From NCBI RefSeq assembly GCF_000186865.1, contig NW_008705567.1, positions 1,984,440-2,048,439 of the forward strand: a DNA stretch of 64,000 bases, written 5' to 3'. A program made the position numbers and the translations under genes. Positions within the stretch are counted from its first letter, which is position 1. Every line of letters starts with the position of its first letter. Positions 56,101 to 62,857 of the stretch are shown piece after piece. This DNA comes from Aureococcus anophagefferens. Lineage: Eukaryota; Sar; Pelagophyceae; Pelagomonadales; Pelagomonadaceae. A model generated the notes under the pieces. It searched no databases. It was not told where the DNA came from and saw nothing but the letters and a program-made list of their open reading frames with translations.

Positions 56101-57382
56101 GGACTGCGCGACGCGCATGATGACGGCGTCGAACGTCGACCCGGCGCTCCAGAAGCGCGTCTGCGACTTCTTCGACTACGTCGACCAGGAGCTCTACAAC
56201 CTGGACGCGCAGGAGATCTTGGACGAATTAAACATCGCGCTGCGCAACGACATCCTGCACCGCGCGGCGCACCTGAAGCTCTGCGACTCGCTCATGTACG
56301 GCGGCTTCGAGGCGGGCATCGTCGCGACGATGGTCTACCAGATGAAGACGATCGTCGCGGTGCCCCAGGAGAAGGTGCTGGAGATCGGCCAGCCGGACCC
56401 GTCGCTCTACATCTTCCAGAGCGGCGTCGCCCACTCGCTCGACGGCTGCGGCGACGAGGAGTACATCGCCGTGGGCATGATCCTGAGCAACATCGAGTTC
56501 AAACAGGTCGCGAAGCGCGTCGGCGTGCCGACGAAGCAGCTCGTCATCAAGATCGTCGCGTGCCGGGGGCTGCCGACGCAGAACGGCGCGTCGGCGCGGT
56601 TGCTGGGCGCGTCGCCCTGCGACCCCTACGTCGAGGCCGTCGTCATCTCGAAGACGGTCTTCGGCCAGTCCGTGAAGACGTGCGCGACCAAGGTCCGCAA
56701 GTTCACCTGCGACCCGGAGTACAAGGAGACCTTTACATTGAAGGCCTACCAGAACACGGAGACGGCCCTCGTGTCCGCCATCCACTGGCGCCGGGGCCTC
56801 GCGGGCAAGAAGCTGGGCACGGCCGAGATCGCCGTCAAGGAGAAGTACAAGCGGCCCATGTGGCACAAGCTGCTCAACGACGCGGGCAAGAAGGTCGGCG
56901 ACGTCAAGGTCAAGTGCGAGTTCAACGCGCTCGAGCGCTCCGGCATCGCGTCGACGGCCGAGCTCACGGTCGTCGCGGACTCGTTCTGCCACCTCTACTT
57001 CCTCGACTTCCGGTCCCAGGACATCGTCAAGAAGTACATCAAGGGCATGCGCCTCAACCTCACGAAGCGCCTCGAGGGCCTGAGCGGCGGCGGCGCCGCG
57101 GACTGGCGCCCGGAGGAGACCGCGCTCGACGCGATGACGAACGGCGACGACGAGATGTCGCTCTGCTCGAACCACCAGAACTCGCGCGGCTTCGAGGCCT
57201 ACATGTCCGAGGCCTTCTCGAAGCGCTCGACCAAGGGCTCCGTCATGCAGGTCAGCGACAACAGGCGGCGGAGCTCCCTCGGCGGCAAGCAGGGCGGCGG
57301 CGGCGGCGGCCGGGACAAGAAGGGGCCCCGCGGCACCGTGTCCCACGCCGACGACAAGGGCAAGGTCGTCCCCGTCAAGTAG
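50114..57382 (+). CDS. Four-repeat cyclic-nucleotide-gated-type K+ channel with C2 domain (CNGK-like)
   Basis: 2422 aa from MTMRLSSANM at 50114; the frame is open further upstream to 49574 through Arg/Pro/Ala-rich sequence, so the true start is uncertain. Four homologous 6-TM units lie in one chain. Selectivity filters are TIGYGDS (~319), TVGYGDI (~839), TVGYGDI (~1401) and a degenerate TIGYGAL (~1944), spaced 520-562 residues. Each unit is followed by a C-linker and a cNMP-binding-like domain (repeat 1 EGDFFGDFQLVLD); repeats 2-4 are increasingly divergent. A C2 domain follows at ~2140-2260 (LVIKIVACRGLP, SPCDPYVEAVV). S4 segments carry few regular Arg/Lys. It recalls the single-chain CNGK/tetraKCNG channels of animal sperm. 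Expected role: K+ conductance controlled by cyclic nucleotide or voltage, possibly with Ca2+/lipid binding by C2. Confidence 0.9.
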   Translation: MTMRLSSANMLKLPGNKKIKMPFVIKNPLKDKLPIFLPDDPRKNYWDALMFMVIFYNCNMTPIAIATQPRKSNIMSQLRLVDFAFDVLFVFDTLAGFMFAFKDPDTKEIVKDQKAIGDMYMSSARLKLNLLAISPLVTLPNPFSNFLLGSGVCKSVFSGHEDKVVRVSRKMCLKAARLTRSSRIFLFFAQLNAVRVILEDKKIMIMNEATFRMTQIIVSLIFMCSFCGSFYFFLACNDNRPKRSPYCTYGNMTKPTGTWDYDYDDGGGWSSGERARREKHLDGAKTWVGADAVFQEHRSWDAVVARMMYFCVQTLFTIGYGDSVAPVSKDEIQFSLFLMLTGALTYALVIANMTSVLANANVLYCRHTDETNTMASLMDDRDLPDGLKGRVKLSFEYMWSKQWGMLDRHLLGEMPVKLREMVLESQIALVKQVPFFAPEVRKGNDDLAKAAALAMATRVYIPQSTIVYAHEKQREMFIVRVGPILVYSMQSPTAIASLAEGDFFGDFQLVLDVKHPVAMKTGMSFAELFTLAYKDYAAIKKALEIKVEESDPAVVAMTEAYQARLKQWQTKNTNMAASADADDVAGAADVRELAAQNVREAQSKRLLILPYAKFHLFWEPGLFVAVFFTFLMIPMRAMLYTNEWKRGTDRRGPGADWTLWVEYLCDAAFLVDMYLRLNHFAHQGIVAGEEVLITDQRKIMSHYVKSFRFKVDVVANFPYVILAPILMSITDSSGGDDSGFNLGPMWFAALRFPHLLRGLNFGVYLKEIRDYLDIGEGVVIKDKTITILQRTYETIFLIIFMACFWSIIHGHGTGDEGQSFNSAFLRSFYFAIVTFTTVGYGDITPSTISETWFMVVSGAVGATFFAGIVANITSFVHSVDISEDNISHKRTVMTTFMEERALAEETQHMVNSYFDYMENEKGGLDDLKLLNKFLAENMKDDVTLYLTHRVILSFKIFRGTEAGFLRSVMLVLVQHFYMRDEQVVVQGEPADGTSFIAAGDVDIILDGEVVKSLTTNEAFAEAAILSVVDAFPYTASCTSYNEQWFLSRTAFVRLLPEFLVVRAKLTDMAKRVRTYKVKNGNRATRQTTSADGDGKGSAVGMSAGRRSLPPYIYHPEGTFMRLWGFALLFFVVWNVLLVPFKVCFMDGFGIEKSVVVILFIDYVGDIVFLADIVLQARYVAFLEGDQVIHSRKKIFNRYRKNGLWSHVACSVPFDVLFFAEAMFPNSYLRYLSKVQFLSVFRVNKMIRFGDVVDLVKRCEASCNAVGLKLHKNSVRMARLIFAILISSHFFGSIFFAIANTRGKANACARYRRRGPRGDKYCGNWAMERGGIWPPNLLNVEFYEGVGFPDVLGVANTTATFSAWGTKKPKWDVNYSLGSDKYLWKQYVNSFYWGSATITTVGYGDISPTSLAEIIFAIFCLIMSVIIYTLIVANLEDIVANLDVTNTLNNIKREKVKQYCLRSYLPEKVQSSIFDYYDKLWAQQKGVSGTELLKMLPENLRAHVVQELAGNMVRDMVYVRHCRPRIIYEVALQLTLDLYMPMDFLFHSGECAWQIFFIFFGSAQLLDEGTKQVYSSLERAALGESEFFSRVLYPVSAQATDYSQIFVLHYDNLVKVMRDNDLLAEFKQHCIDNEAEIKEGSLDKIKDVMAVNLKHEKIIKSYTQMGVGNELDKSINRLIDPGSLFKRLWLLVCLAGMCYYLISVPFEIGFGRHYKKQTFFMDVMLMCFYCVDVYLNMTVFMVKKQGKVISDREHFRALYIQQYFFNDVVGLAPLSLLSVLTQNTSFQDKFIKANYEPVINALRLFQVLRVKQANLYVASLLTFLEDFGVNLNGDMIYLIMLIVVVLVMCHWLACLFYAIGRWELWYARADSPGGYWSTSSSDYGENTREAFKWYKDDAYGCEEYLAMKNGRNNIWMCDGGMYAAGARDRWLMAFYWAMYTCSTIGYGALSIKSNAEKLLSCLAMILGAVVCDAGVTAVLTAFIEHMDHQAGTNKRRMDCATRMMTASNVDPALQKRVCDFFDYVDQELYNLDAQEILDELNIALRNDILHRAAHLKLCDSLMYGGFEAGIVATMVYQMKTIVAVPQEKVLEIGQPDPSLYIFQSGVAHSLDGCGDEEYIAVGMILSNIEFKQVAKRVGVPTKQLVIKIVACRGLPTQNGASARLLGASPCDPYVEAVVISKTVFGQSVKTCATKVRKFTCDPEYKETFTLKAYQNTETALVSAIHWRRGLAGKKLGTAEIAVKEKYKRPMWHKLLNDAGKKVGDVKVKCEFNALERSGIASTAELTVVADSFCHLYFLDFRSQDIVKKYIKGMRLNLTKRLEGLSGGGAADWRPEETALDAMTNGDDEMSLCSNHQNSRGFEAYMSEAFSKRSTKGSVMQVSDNRRRSSLGGKQGGGGGGRDKKGPRGTVSHADDKGKVVPVK

Positions 57383-57585
57383 CCGCCCACGCCGGCCGCG
57401 CCCCCGATCCCGACGCAGCGCGTACCCCCGCGCCTCTGTCCCGCACCCGCCGCGATCGCTCGTGTCCCCCAAAGCTAAACTCACATATCCCCTTTAGCTT
57501 GTGCGTTCGAAGCGCCGAAGACTCTTCCTTCCACATGAGTCTTCGAGCGCCAGTGGCGCGGCCACCGCGGCACTTTCACCGAATC

Positions 57586-58617
57586 TCAGGTCCACCGCGC
57601 CGTGAGGCCGAGGAAGCGGCAGAGCGCGGCGCGGTCCGCGAAATCTCCAACGGTGCGGTCGCTGGCGACACCGGCAATGCGGTAATCGAAGTCTATGGCG
57701 ATGTGATCGAAGTAGTAGTCCAATTCTTCGGCGCCGGCGATTTCGACTTCGTTGCACACGACCAGCGCGAACGTCTCGAGATCGGTCTTGAGGTAGTGGC
57801 TGAGCATGCCCTTGAGTGCTTCAATTCCAGGTAACGGCACGCTAAATTGAGACAGAGACATACGATGCATGTGTGAAAAATGAGCTCCGTGCCACCCGAT
57901 CACATCAGGCAGCGCCGGTCCTTTGAATACGCAGCAGATCTTGCCGTCGAGCAGGCGAATGACGGACAGCGAAACGGCGCCGACTGGGCGCCGACTCCAC
58001 GCTTCGGTTTCGGGTTCCCACCCGCTTGGCAGTCTCACGAGGTGGATCGGCGATTGCGCGAAGGACGCGACTCGAATATTGATACGCGTCGTCAACTCAT
58101 AGCCTTCGTCGAATTCCATCTCATCCGGCTCGAGGACGCGCGACATGGTCGCGCCGTTGGTGAGCCGAAATCCCAGGACGAAGCGGTGCGTCGCATCGAC
58201 GTCCGTGACGTCGACGTCATCGTGTGGCGACGCGTCGTCGAGCGCCGGAAGCAAGAAAAATCCCGGACGCGCAGGATTTGGCACGGGATCCGGCATCGCG
58301 GCCGGTCCCGGTCCGATGTTCGCGCGCAAGGACTCGATCGCGCGATCGAGCGCGCCGCGGGAGAGCGATCGCGCCAGCGCGCGCCGAAGGCGGGCGCGCA
58401 CGGCTGGCAGCGCGAAGAGCCCGTCGTCCGGGAGCGGCGGGTTGCGCAGTAGGGTGGCCCGCCGCCTCGCGACTTGCGCCGCGACGTCGCGGCTCGTCAC
58501 CGCCGACCAGTCTGCCAGAAAGCCCTGGTCCAGCATTGGGTCCACTGTCGCCGTCACAAGCATGGCGCACCGCCGTCCTTGCCGCAGCCCGTCAAACCGG
58601 ATAGATCTGCGTGCCAT
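57586..58617 (-). CDS. Unknown protein, compositionally distinct
   Basis: 343 aa (Met at 58617; MLVTATVDPM at 58563 is an alternative start). It is soluble, with no TM. Recognisable stretches are an N-terminal helical region (RDVAAQVARRRATLLRNPPLP, RARLRRALARSLSRGALDRAIESLRAN), then a beta-rich half (FVLGFRLTNGATMSRVLEP, YELTTRINIRVASFAQSPIHLVRLPSGWEP, LLDGKICCVFKGPALPDVIGWHGAHFSH). No family is recognised. Codons use A/T third positions far more than the neighbours, which are almost uniformly G/C-ending. That suggests recent acquisition or a weakly expressed lineage-specific gene. Confidence 0.6.
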   Translation of the reverse strand: MARRSIRFDGLRQGRRCAMLVTATVDPMLDQGFLADWSAVTSRDVAAQVARRRATLLRNPPLPDDGLFALPAVRARLRRALARSLSRGALDRAIESLRANIGPGPAAMPDPVPNPARPGFFLLPALDDASPHDDVDVTDVDATHRFVLGFRLTNGATMSRVLEPDEMEFDEGYELTTRINIRVASFAQSPIHLVRLPSGWEPETEAWSRRPVGAVSLSVIRLLDGKICCVFKGPALPDVIGWHGAHFSHMHRMSLSQFSVPLPGIEALKGMLSHYLKTDLETFALVVCNEVEIAGAEELDYYFDHIAIDFDYRIAGVASDRTVGDFADRAALCRFLGLTARWT

Positions 58618-58927
58618 ATAGCGCGCCCGGGCCGCGGTTGGCTGCGATGCGTGGTGTGGGCGTTCTGACTGGGCTTGGAGATGTGCGGGGCCACGCGCCA
58701 GCCCAGCAGGGAGGTCTGCACCTTCGTGAGGCTAAGGCCGAGACTCAGCCTGCTCTCATCATGTCTCTCATCCTGCCATGGCCGATATTTACTGGGTTCT
58801 TTCCCTGGTGTTGAAGCGCGAGAAACGTCTCAGCAAGGAGATGATGTGTTTTTGATCGCTCCATCGCGCCTCGAAACGCAGCCGAACCGCAGCCGAAACA
58901 CAGGCAGCCCGAGGCGCGCGCGCGACC
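58618..58927. other. Divergent intergenic region, 310 bp
   Basis: This lies between the starts of the unknown gene (58617) and the EF-hand gene (58928). It is AT-richer than coding DNA. No repeat or recognisable motif stands out. Confidence 0.4.
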
Positions 58928-60884
58928 ATGGGCGCGTCGGCGTCGGCCCCCGCGGAGCTCGACCGCGCCAAGGCGCGCGCGCTCGTCGGCGCCGGCTGGA
59001 ACGAGGAGACGGAGAAGCGCTGGGCCGAGCTCTGCGGCGAGGGCAGCACGGTGTCGTTGCTCGCCGCCGCGGAGGTGGCCAAGGAGCTCAAGCTGCAGAT
59101 CGTCGACATGCGGGACGCCGTCGCGACGATGCGGTCCGCGGCCATCGACATGGAGGACTCGGGCGTCCGCGCGATGATCAAATTGGCGGGCAAGAGCGCG
59201 AAGCTCGGCCACCTCAACGAGCTCTTCCGCCAGTTCAACAACCCCGAGGTCATCAGCGAGCGGCGCGAGCGCGTGCGCGCGGAGGCCGCGGCGGCCGTCG
59301 CGGAGCTGGAGAAGCTGAGCGAGGAGGAGAAGCAGACGGCGCGGGGCCAGGGCGACCTGGACATGTACACGCACGAGTCCCAGGCCATCCGCGAGGAGTT
59401 CTTCGTGTCGCACCGGGGCATCAGCGACGAGCTCGAGAAGTGGTGGGAGGCCGCGTCGCTCTTCTTCGACGACAACTGGGACGATTTTTTATCCAAGGAC
59501 GAGTACGCCAAGTTCCACGAGCGGCTCCTGCGGCTCATGCGCGAGGAGGACGAGATGACCAAAGAAGAGGCCCAGGCGGCGCTCGACGCGGACTTCGAGG
59601 TCGACGCGGGCGAGGACGGCCGCGTGAGCCTGTGTGGAATTCAACCACTGGTTTGGGGGGTCCCCACCAAACTTCAGAACTCTCTATCTCGGTCAAATCG
59701 AAGTCGATTCGGCTGATTTTTGGACGAATCGATTGCTCTCGTCGAGTTCTCGAAGCACAGCCGAAGAGCTTGCATCGAAACTGTCGCATACGCGCACATT
59801 GAAGTCGTGTTGAAGATTTGAATTCCACACAGGCGTGAGCCACGAGGAGTTCCGCTACGCGATGTTCCAGCTCGCGGACCACTGGACGACGTCGCTGGAC
59901 GCGCGCGAGTACGTCGACTTCCTGCGGTCGGGCTACGACGTCGTCTTCGCGGATCTGATCGCCGCGGACCACATGCGGCCTCCAGAAGAATGGCGCAAGG
60001 CGCTCAAGGGCTTCAAGGGCAAATCCGTCGCGCTCGTCAAGACCGCGCTCGGCCCGGACGCGTGCATCGAGATCATCTCCGACATCTACGCGTCCAAGCT
60101 CGTCGCCAACGCGGCCAAGGAGAACCGGGGCAAGGCGCGCGTGCCCCTCGCGCAGTTCACGATCAACTACTTCGTCCGCAAGCACGGCGCGAACACGAAG
60201 ACGTGCGTCGTGAAATTCAAGGAGTTCTCCAACGGCGTCGCGAACATCGTCGACGACCACGGCCACGCCTTCCACGACTACGCCCTGGTCTACGCGCAGA
60301 TGGTGGGCTACACGACGCGCTCCGGCCGCGTCCGCCCCTACACGACGGAGAACTGCGCGTTCATGATGGACTTCTTCCGCGACCTCCAGCCCGTGGTCGA
60401 CAAGATTTTGGGCGAGCAAACGATGCTCGACACGTACCTCCAGAAGGCCCTGCGGAACAAGAAGGTCGCGTCCCACTTTGGGTTCCTCATGGCCGACGAC
60501 GTCGAGACGATGATCGTCGACCGGCTCCGGGCCTTCGGGGGCGTCGACGGCGACGCGCCGCTCTTCCAGTGCATCCACTTCGCGTTCCAGGCCGTCTGCC
60601 AGGTCAAGGAGGTCGACCACCACGGCCAGCGGCTGTCGGTGAAGCTCTGCACGGCCATCGACGCGCTCACGTTCGTCGGCACGGTCGCCGGCGCCGTCGA
60701 CGTCATCAAGCAGTCCGCGAAGGACGGCGAGGTCGCCGCGGCGCCCAAGACCATCGGCCACGTCAAGCAGCAGTCCTGGCAGGTCGCCCACGCCATGAGC
60801 GGCCGCCAGCTCGCCAAGGGCGGCGGCGAGGACGAGCTCCGCGCGCCCGAGACGACCCCGAAGACGAAGCCGGGGAAGGCCTAA
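58928..60884 (+). CDS. EF-hand/helical calcium-binding protein, introner B3
   Basis: Exons 58928-59621 and 59833-60884, 581 aa. The first part is helical (ARALVGAGWNEETEKRWAELC, VRAEAAAAVAELEKLSEEEKQ). EF-hand-like segments follow: DDNWDDFLSKDEYAKFHERLLRLM and, spanning the intron, DAGEDGRVSHEEFRYAMFQLADH (D..EDGRVS..EF), which is complete only after splicing. Downstream is a ~250-residue region with KTALGPDACIEIISDIYASKL, FTINYFVRKHGANTKTCVVKF and CVV/IDALTFVGTVAGAVDVI; family unknown. A Ca2+-regulated role is inferred from the EF-hand. Intron 59622-59832 (GC-AG, phase 1) is introner B3. Confidence 0.75.
59630..59832 (+). mobile_element. Introner element B3 (GC-AG intron in EF-hand gene)
   Basis: A 203-bp copy between target copies GCGTGAGC (59622-59629, 59833-59840). 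TIRs CTGTGTGGAATTCAA/complement are perfect over 15 bp. Using the GT two bases into the target as donor would add two bases and break the frame, so GC is the working donor. The body is forward, opposite to B1 and B2 relative to transcription. Confidence 0.95.
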
Positions 60885-60988
60885 TAATGGAGTGTGTGCT
60901 TATGATCTTTAGCCGCGGCGCAAGAAGGAATAGAGAATGGGGAGGACAGGCGTAGGGAGAGCCACGGGAAGGCTCTCTTCTACAGGTT

Positions 60989-61846
60989 TCAAATGCCATC
61001 CCAGAAGGTCAGGACGTGCTCGAACACTTCGTCGGGAAGTGGCCTCTGCGCGGCGCTGTGCGCAAGCCGCTTCGACCGCGTGCGCGCGGCGCACTTCGGC
61101 ATCGGCGCCGAGCCGAAGAGTCGCAAGAAGCGCGCTGGAGCCGTCGCGCGGCCGGCGAGGCACAGGTAGCGTAGCGACAAGAGCGGAACGACGCGTTCAC
61201 GTTCGTATCTCTTCCAGGAGCCCGCTGATCGAACTGCCTCGAGGAGATCGATAATTTTTCTTATCTCTCGTTTAGCCTCATCAAATTCATGATCTTCAAG
61301 GACAAATTTCAGGATATTGAAAACGTGGAGCAATTGTTCGTCCGCGAGTTCGAAGATGTCGAGTGGACGGGACAGGCCACGCACGGGATCATCACACCCA
61401 TAACAAGCACCGAGAGCCGCGCCGTTGTTCAGCAGTGCACGCAGGACGTCAAAGCGCCGGTCTAAGACGGCCCATGCGAGTGGGGTGTCGTCATCTGGAA
61501 CTGTCCGCGCGTCGATGTGGGCGCCATGAGCGAGGAGGAGCTCGACCATTCGAGCGTCGCGGGCATTGTGTAAGGGCGTATCGTGTTGTGCACCGCAGCC
61601 CAGGTTTGGTGCGGCGCCATGCTCTAGGAGCATCTGTGCGACGGCATGCGAACTTTTCTGTTCGGTTTCGTGAATCGCGGTCATCAAGAGCGTAATTTGT
61701 CCGTATATAGTGCTTTCGATTATTTCGTTTACATCACCCGCGTTCTCCAAGGATAAGACAGCTTTTAAAGTAGCCAAATCTCCCTCTTTCACAGCCTTGT
61801 AGGCACGCTGAAACATCGTCGCGGCGCCGCGACCGATTGCCGCCAA
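60989..61846 (-). CDS. Ankyrin-repeat protein, pelagophyte-type C-terminus
   Basis: 285 aa (Met 61846; Met 61816 possible). Ankyrin repeats span ~10-165 (YKAVKEGDLATLKAVLSLENAG, LLMTAIHETEQKSSHAVAQMLLEHGAAPN, TPLHNARDARMVELLLAHGAHID, TPLAWAVLDRRFDVLRALLNNGA). The C-terminal module SAGSWKRYERERVVPLLSLRYLCLAGRATAP followed by LPDEVFEHVLTFWDG parallels the tail of the ankyrin gene at 4079-4771. Codons are AT-richer than typical neighbours. Role: protein-protein interaction; the tail may be an F-box/SOCS-like adaptor module, which is speculation. Confidence 0.82.
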   Translation of the reverse strand: MAAIGRGAATMFQRAYKAVKEGDLATLKAVLSLENAGDVNEIIESTIYGQITLLMTAIHETEQKSSHAVAQMLLEHGAAPNLGCGAQHDTPLHNARDARMVELLLAHGAHIDARTVPDDDTPLAWAVLDRRFDVLRALLNNGAALGACYGCDDPVRGLSRPLDIFELADEQLLHVFNILKFVLEDHEFDEAKREIRKIIDLLEAVRSAGSWKRYERERVVPLLSLRYLCLAGRATAPARFLRLFGSAPMPKCAARTRSKRLAHSAAQRPLPDEVFEHVLTFWDGI

Positions 61847-61933
61847 TATTCAATCCTTGCCTCAGCAAGAGCTTGCTCTTTCAGCGAGCGCAAGACTGTA
61901 GGAGGCCCGGGCCCCCCAGAGACGGACCGAGGG

Positions 61934-62719
61934 ATGGCCCGCCCACTCCAAGGCAACGAGCTGCTCGCGCGTTGGCAGCAGAATCGCGACGCCAACATAT
62001 GTAACATCTTTGATCCCAATCTCAGCGAGCAGGAACGAGGAGACCTCTTCGATACCGAGGACGAGGCAGCGCAGGAAATCTATGCCTGGGCGATCCCCGA
62101 CGAGCGGGCGTTACGGATCTGCGAGGCCTTTGCACCCATCGTCGAGATCGGCGCGGGCGCGGGCTACTGGGCGCGGCTGCTCCGCGACCGCGGCGTCGAC
62201 GTCGCCGCGTACGACAAATCCGTCGGCGACGACGCGCGCGCGGCCGGCGTCGAGGCCCGACCGTGGACGGAGGTCCGCCGCGGCGGCGCCGAGGCGCTCA
62301 AGGACCACACAGCGTCGACTTTGCTTTTGTGTTACCCGGACGATCACGAAGACGGCGGCGACACGAAGCCGCTCTCCGTGGAATGCCTCGAGGCCTTCGA
62401 GGGCGACTTGATTATTCACGTCGGCGAGCTCTTCGGCGACTCGCTCTCCGTGAGCATGGAGGGCCAAGAGACGCCCGACGACATTTGGCCCTGGGGCCGC
62501 AGCACGGACCCGCGATTCCAGGCCCAGCTCGCGACGACGTTCCACAAGATCCTGCAGGTCCCGCTCCCCTGCTGGGCGAACGCGCGGGACACGCTCACGG
62601 TCTGGCGCCGCAGCGCCACCGCCGTCGTTTCCGGCGACCGCTACGCGCACATTCCGCGCGAGGAGCGGCTCTCGCTCGAGCTCGCGTGCCCCGCGACGGC
62701 GCACCTCCTCGCGGAGTAG
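61934..62719 (+). CDS. Class I SAM-dependent methyltransferase-like protein
   Basis: 261 aa. Motif I is clear at ~70-95 (PIVEIGAGAGYWARLLRDRGVDVAAYD), with the acidic Asp expected to bind the SAM ribose. STLLLCYPDDHE occupies the motif IV position. The second half (LIIHVGELFGDSLSVSMEGQE, PRFQAQLATTFHKILQVPLPCWANARDTLTVWRR) matches a type of uncharacterised methyltransferase found in protists and fungi. The substrate is unknown. The start at 61934 lies 87 bp from the divergent ankyrin gene. Confidence 0.8.
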   Translation: MARPLQGNELLARWQQNRDANICNIFDPNLSEQERGDLFDTEDEAAQEIYAWAIPDERALRICEAFAPIVEIGAGAGYWARLLRDRGVDVAAYDKSVGDDARAAGVEARPWTEVRRGGAEALKDHTASTLLLCYPDDHEDGGDTKPLSVECLEAFEGDLIIHVGELFGDSLSVSMEGQETPDDIWPWGRSTDPRFQAQLATTFHKILQVPLPCWANARDTLTVWRRSATAVVSGDRYAHIPREERLSLELACPATAHLLAE

Positions 62720-62857
62720 GGGGCGCGAAGTAAGATCGCGCGGCGGCGGTGATCATCAGCGAAGCAAGACGGACGAGGACCGAAGTAACGACGTCGACGA
62801 GGTCGCGAGGCGGAGTGATTATGCGTAAAAGTCGCGCCGGGGGCGGCGGTCGAGAGG

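Noticed and set aside
59624..59629. GTGAGC inside the B3 target as a canonical GT donor
   Set aside because: Using it leaves two extra bases and destroys the EF-hand frame; the GC two bases earlier is required.
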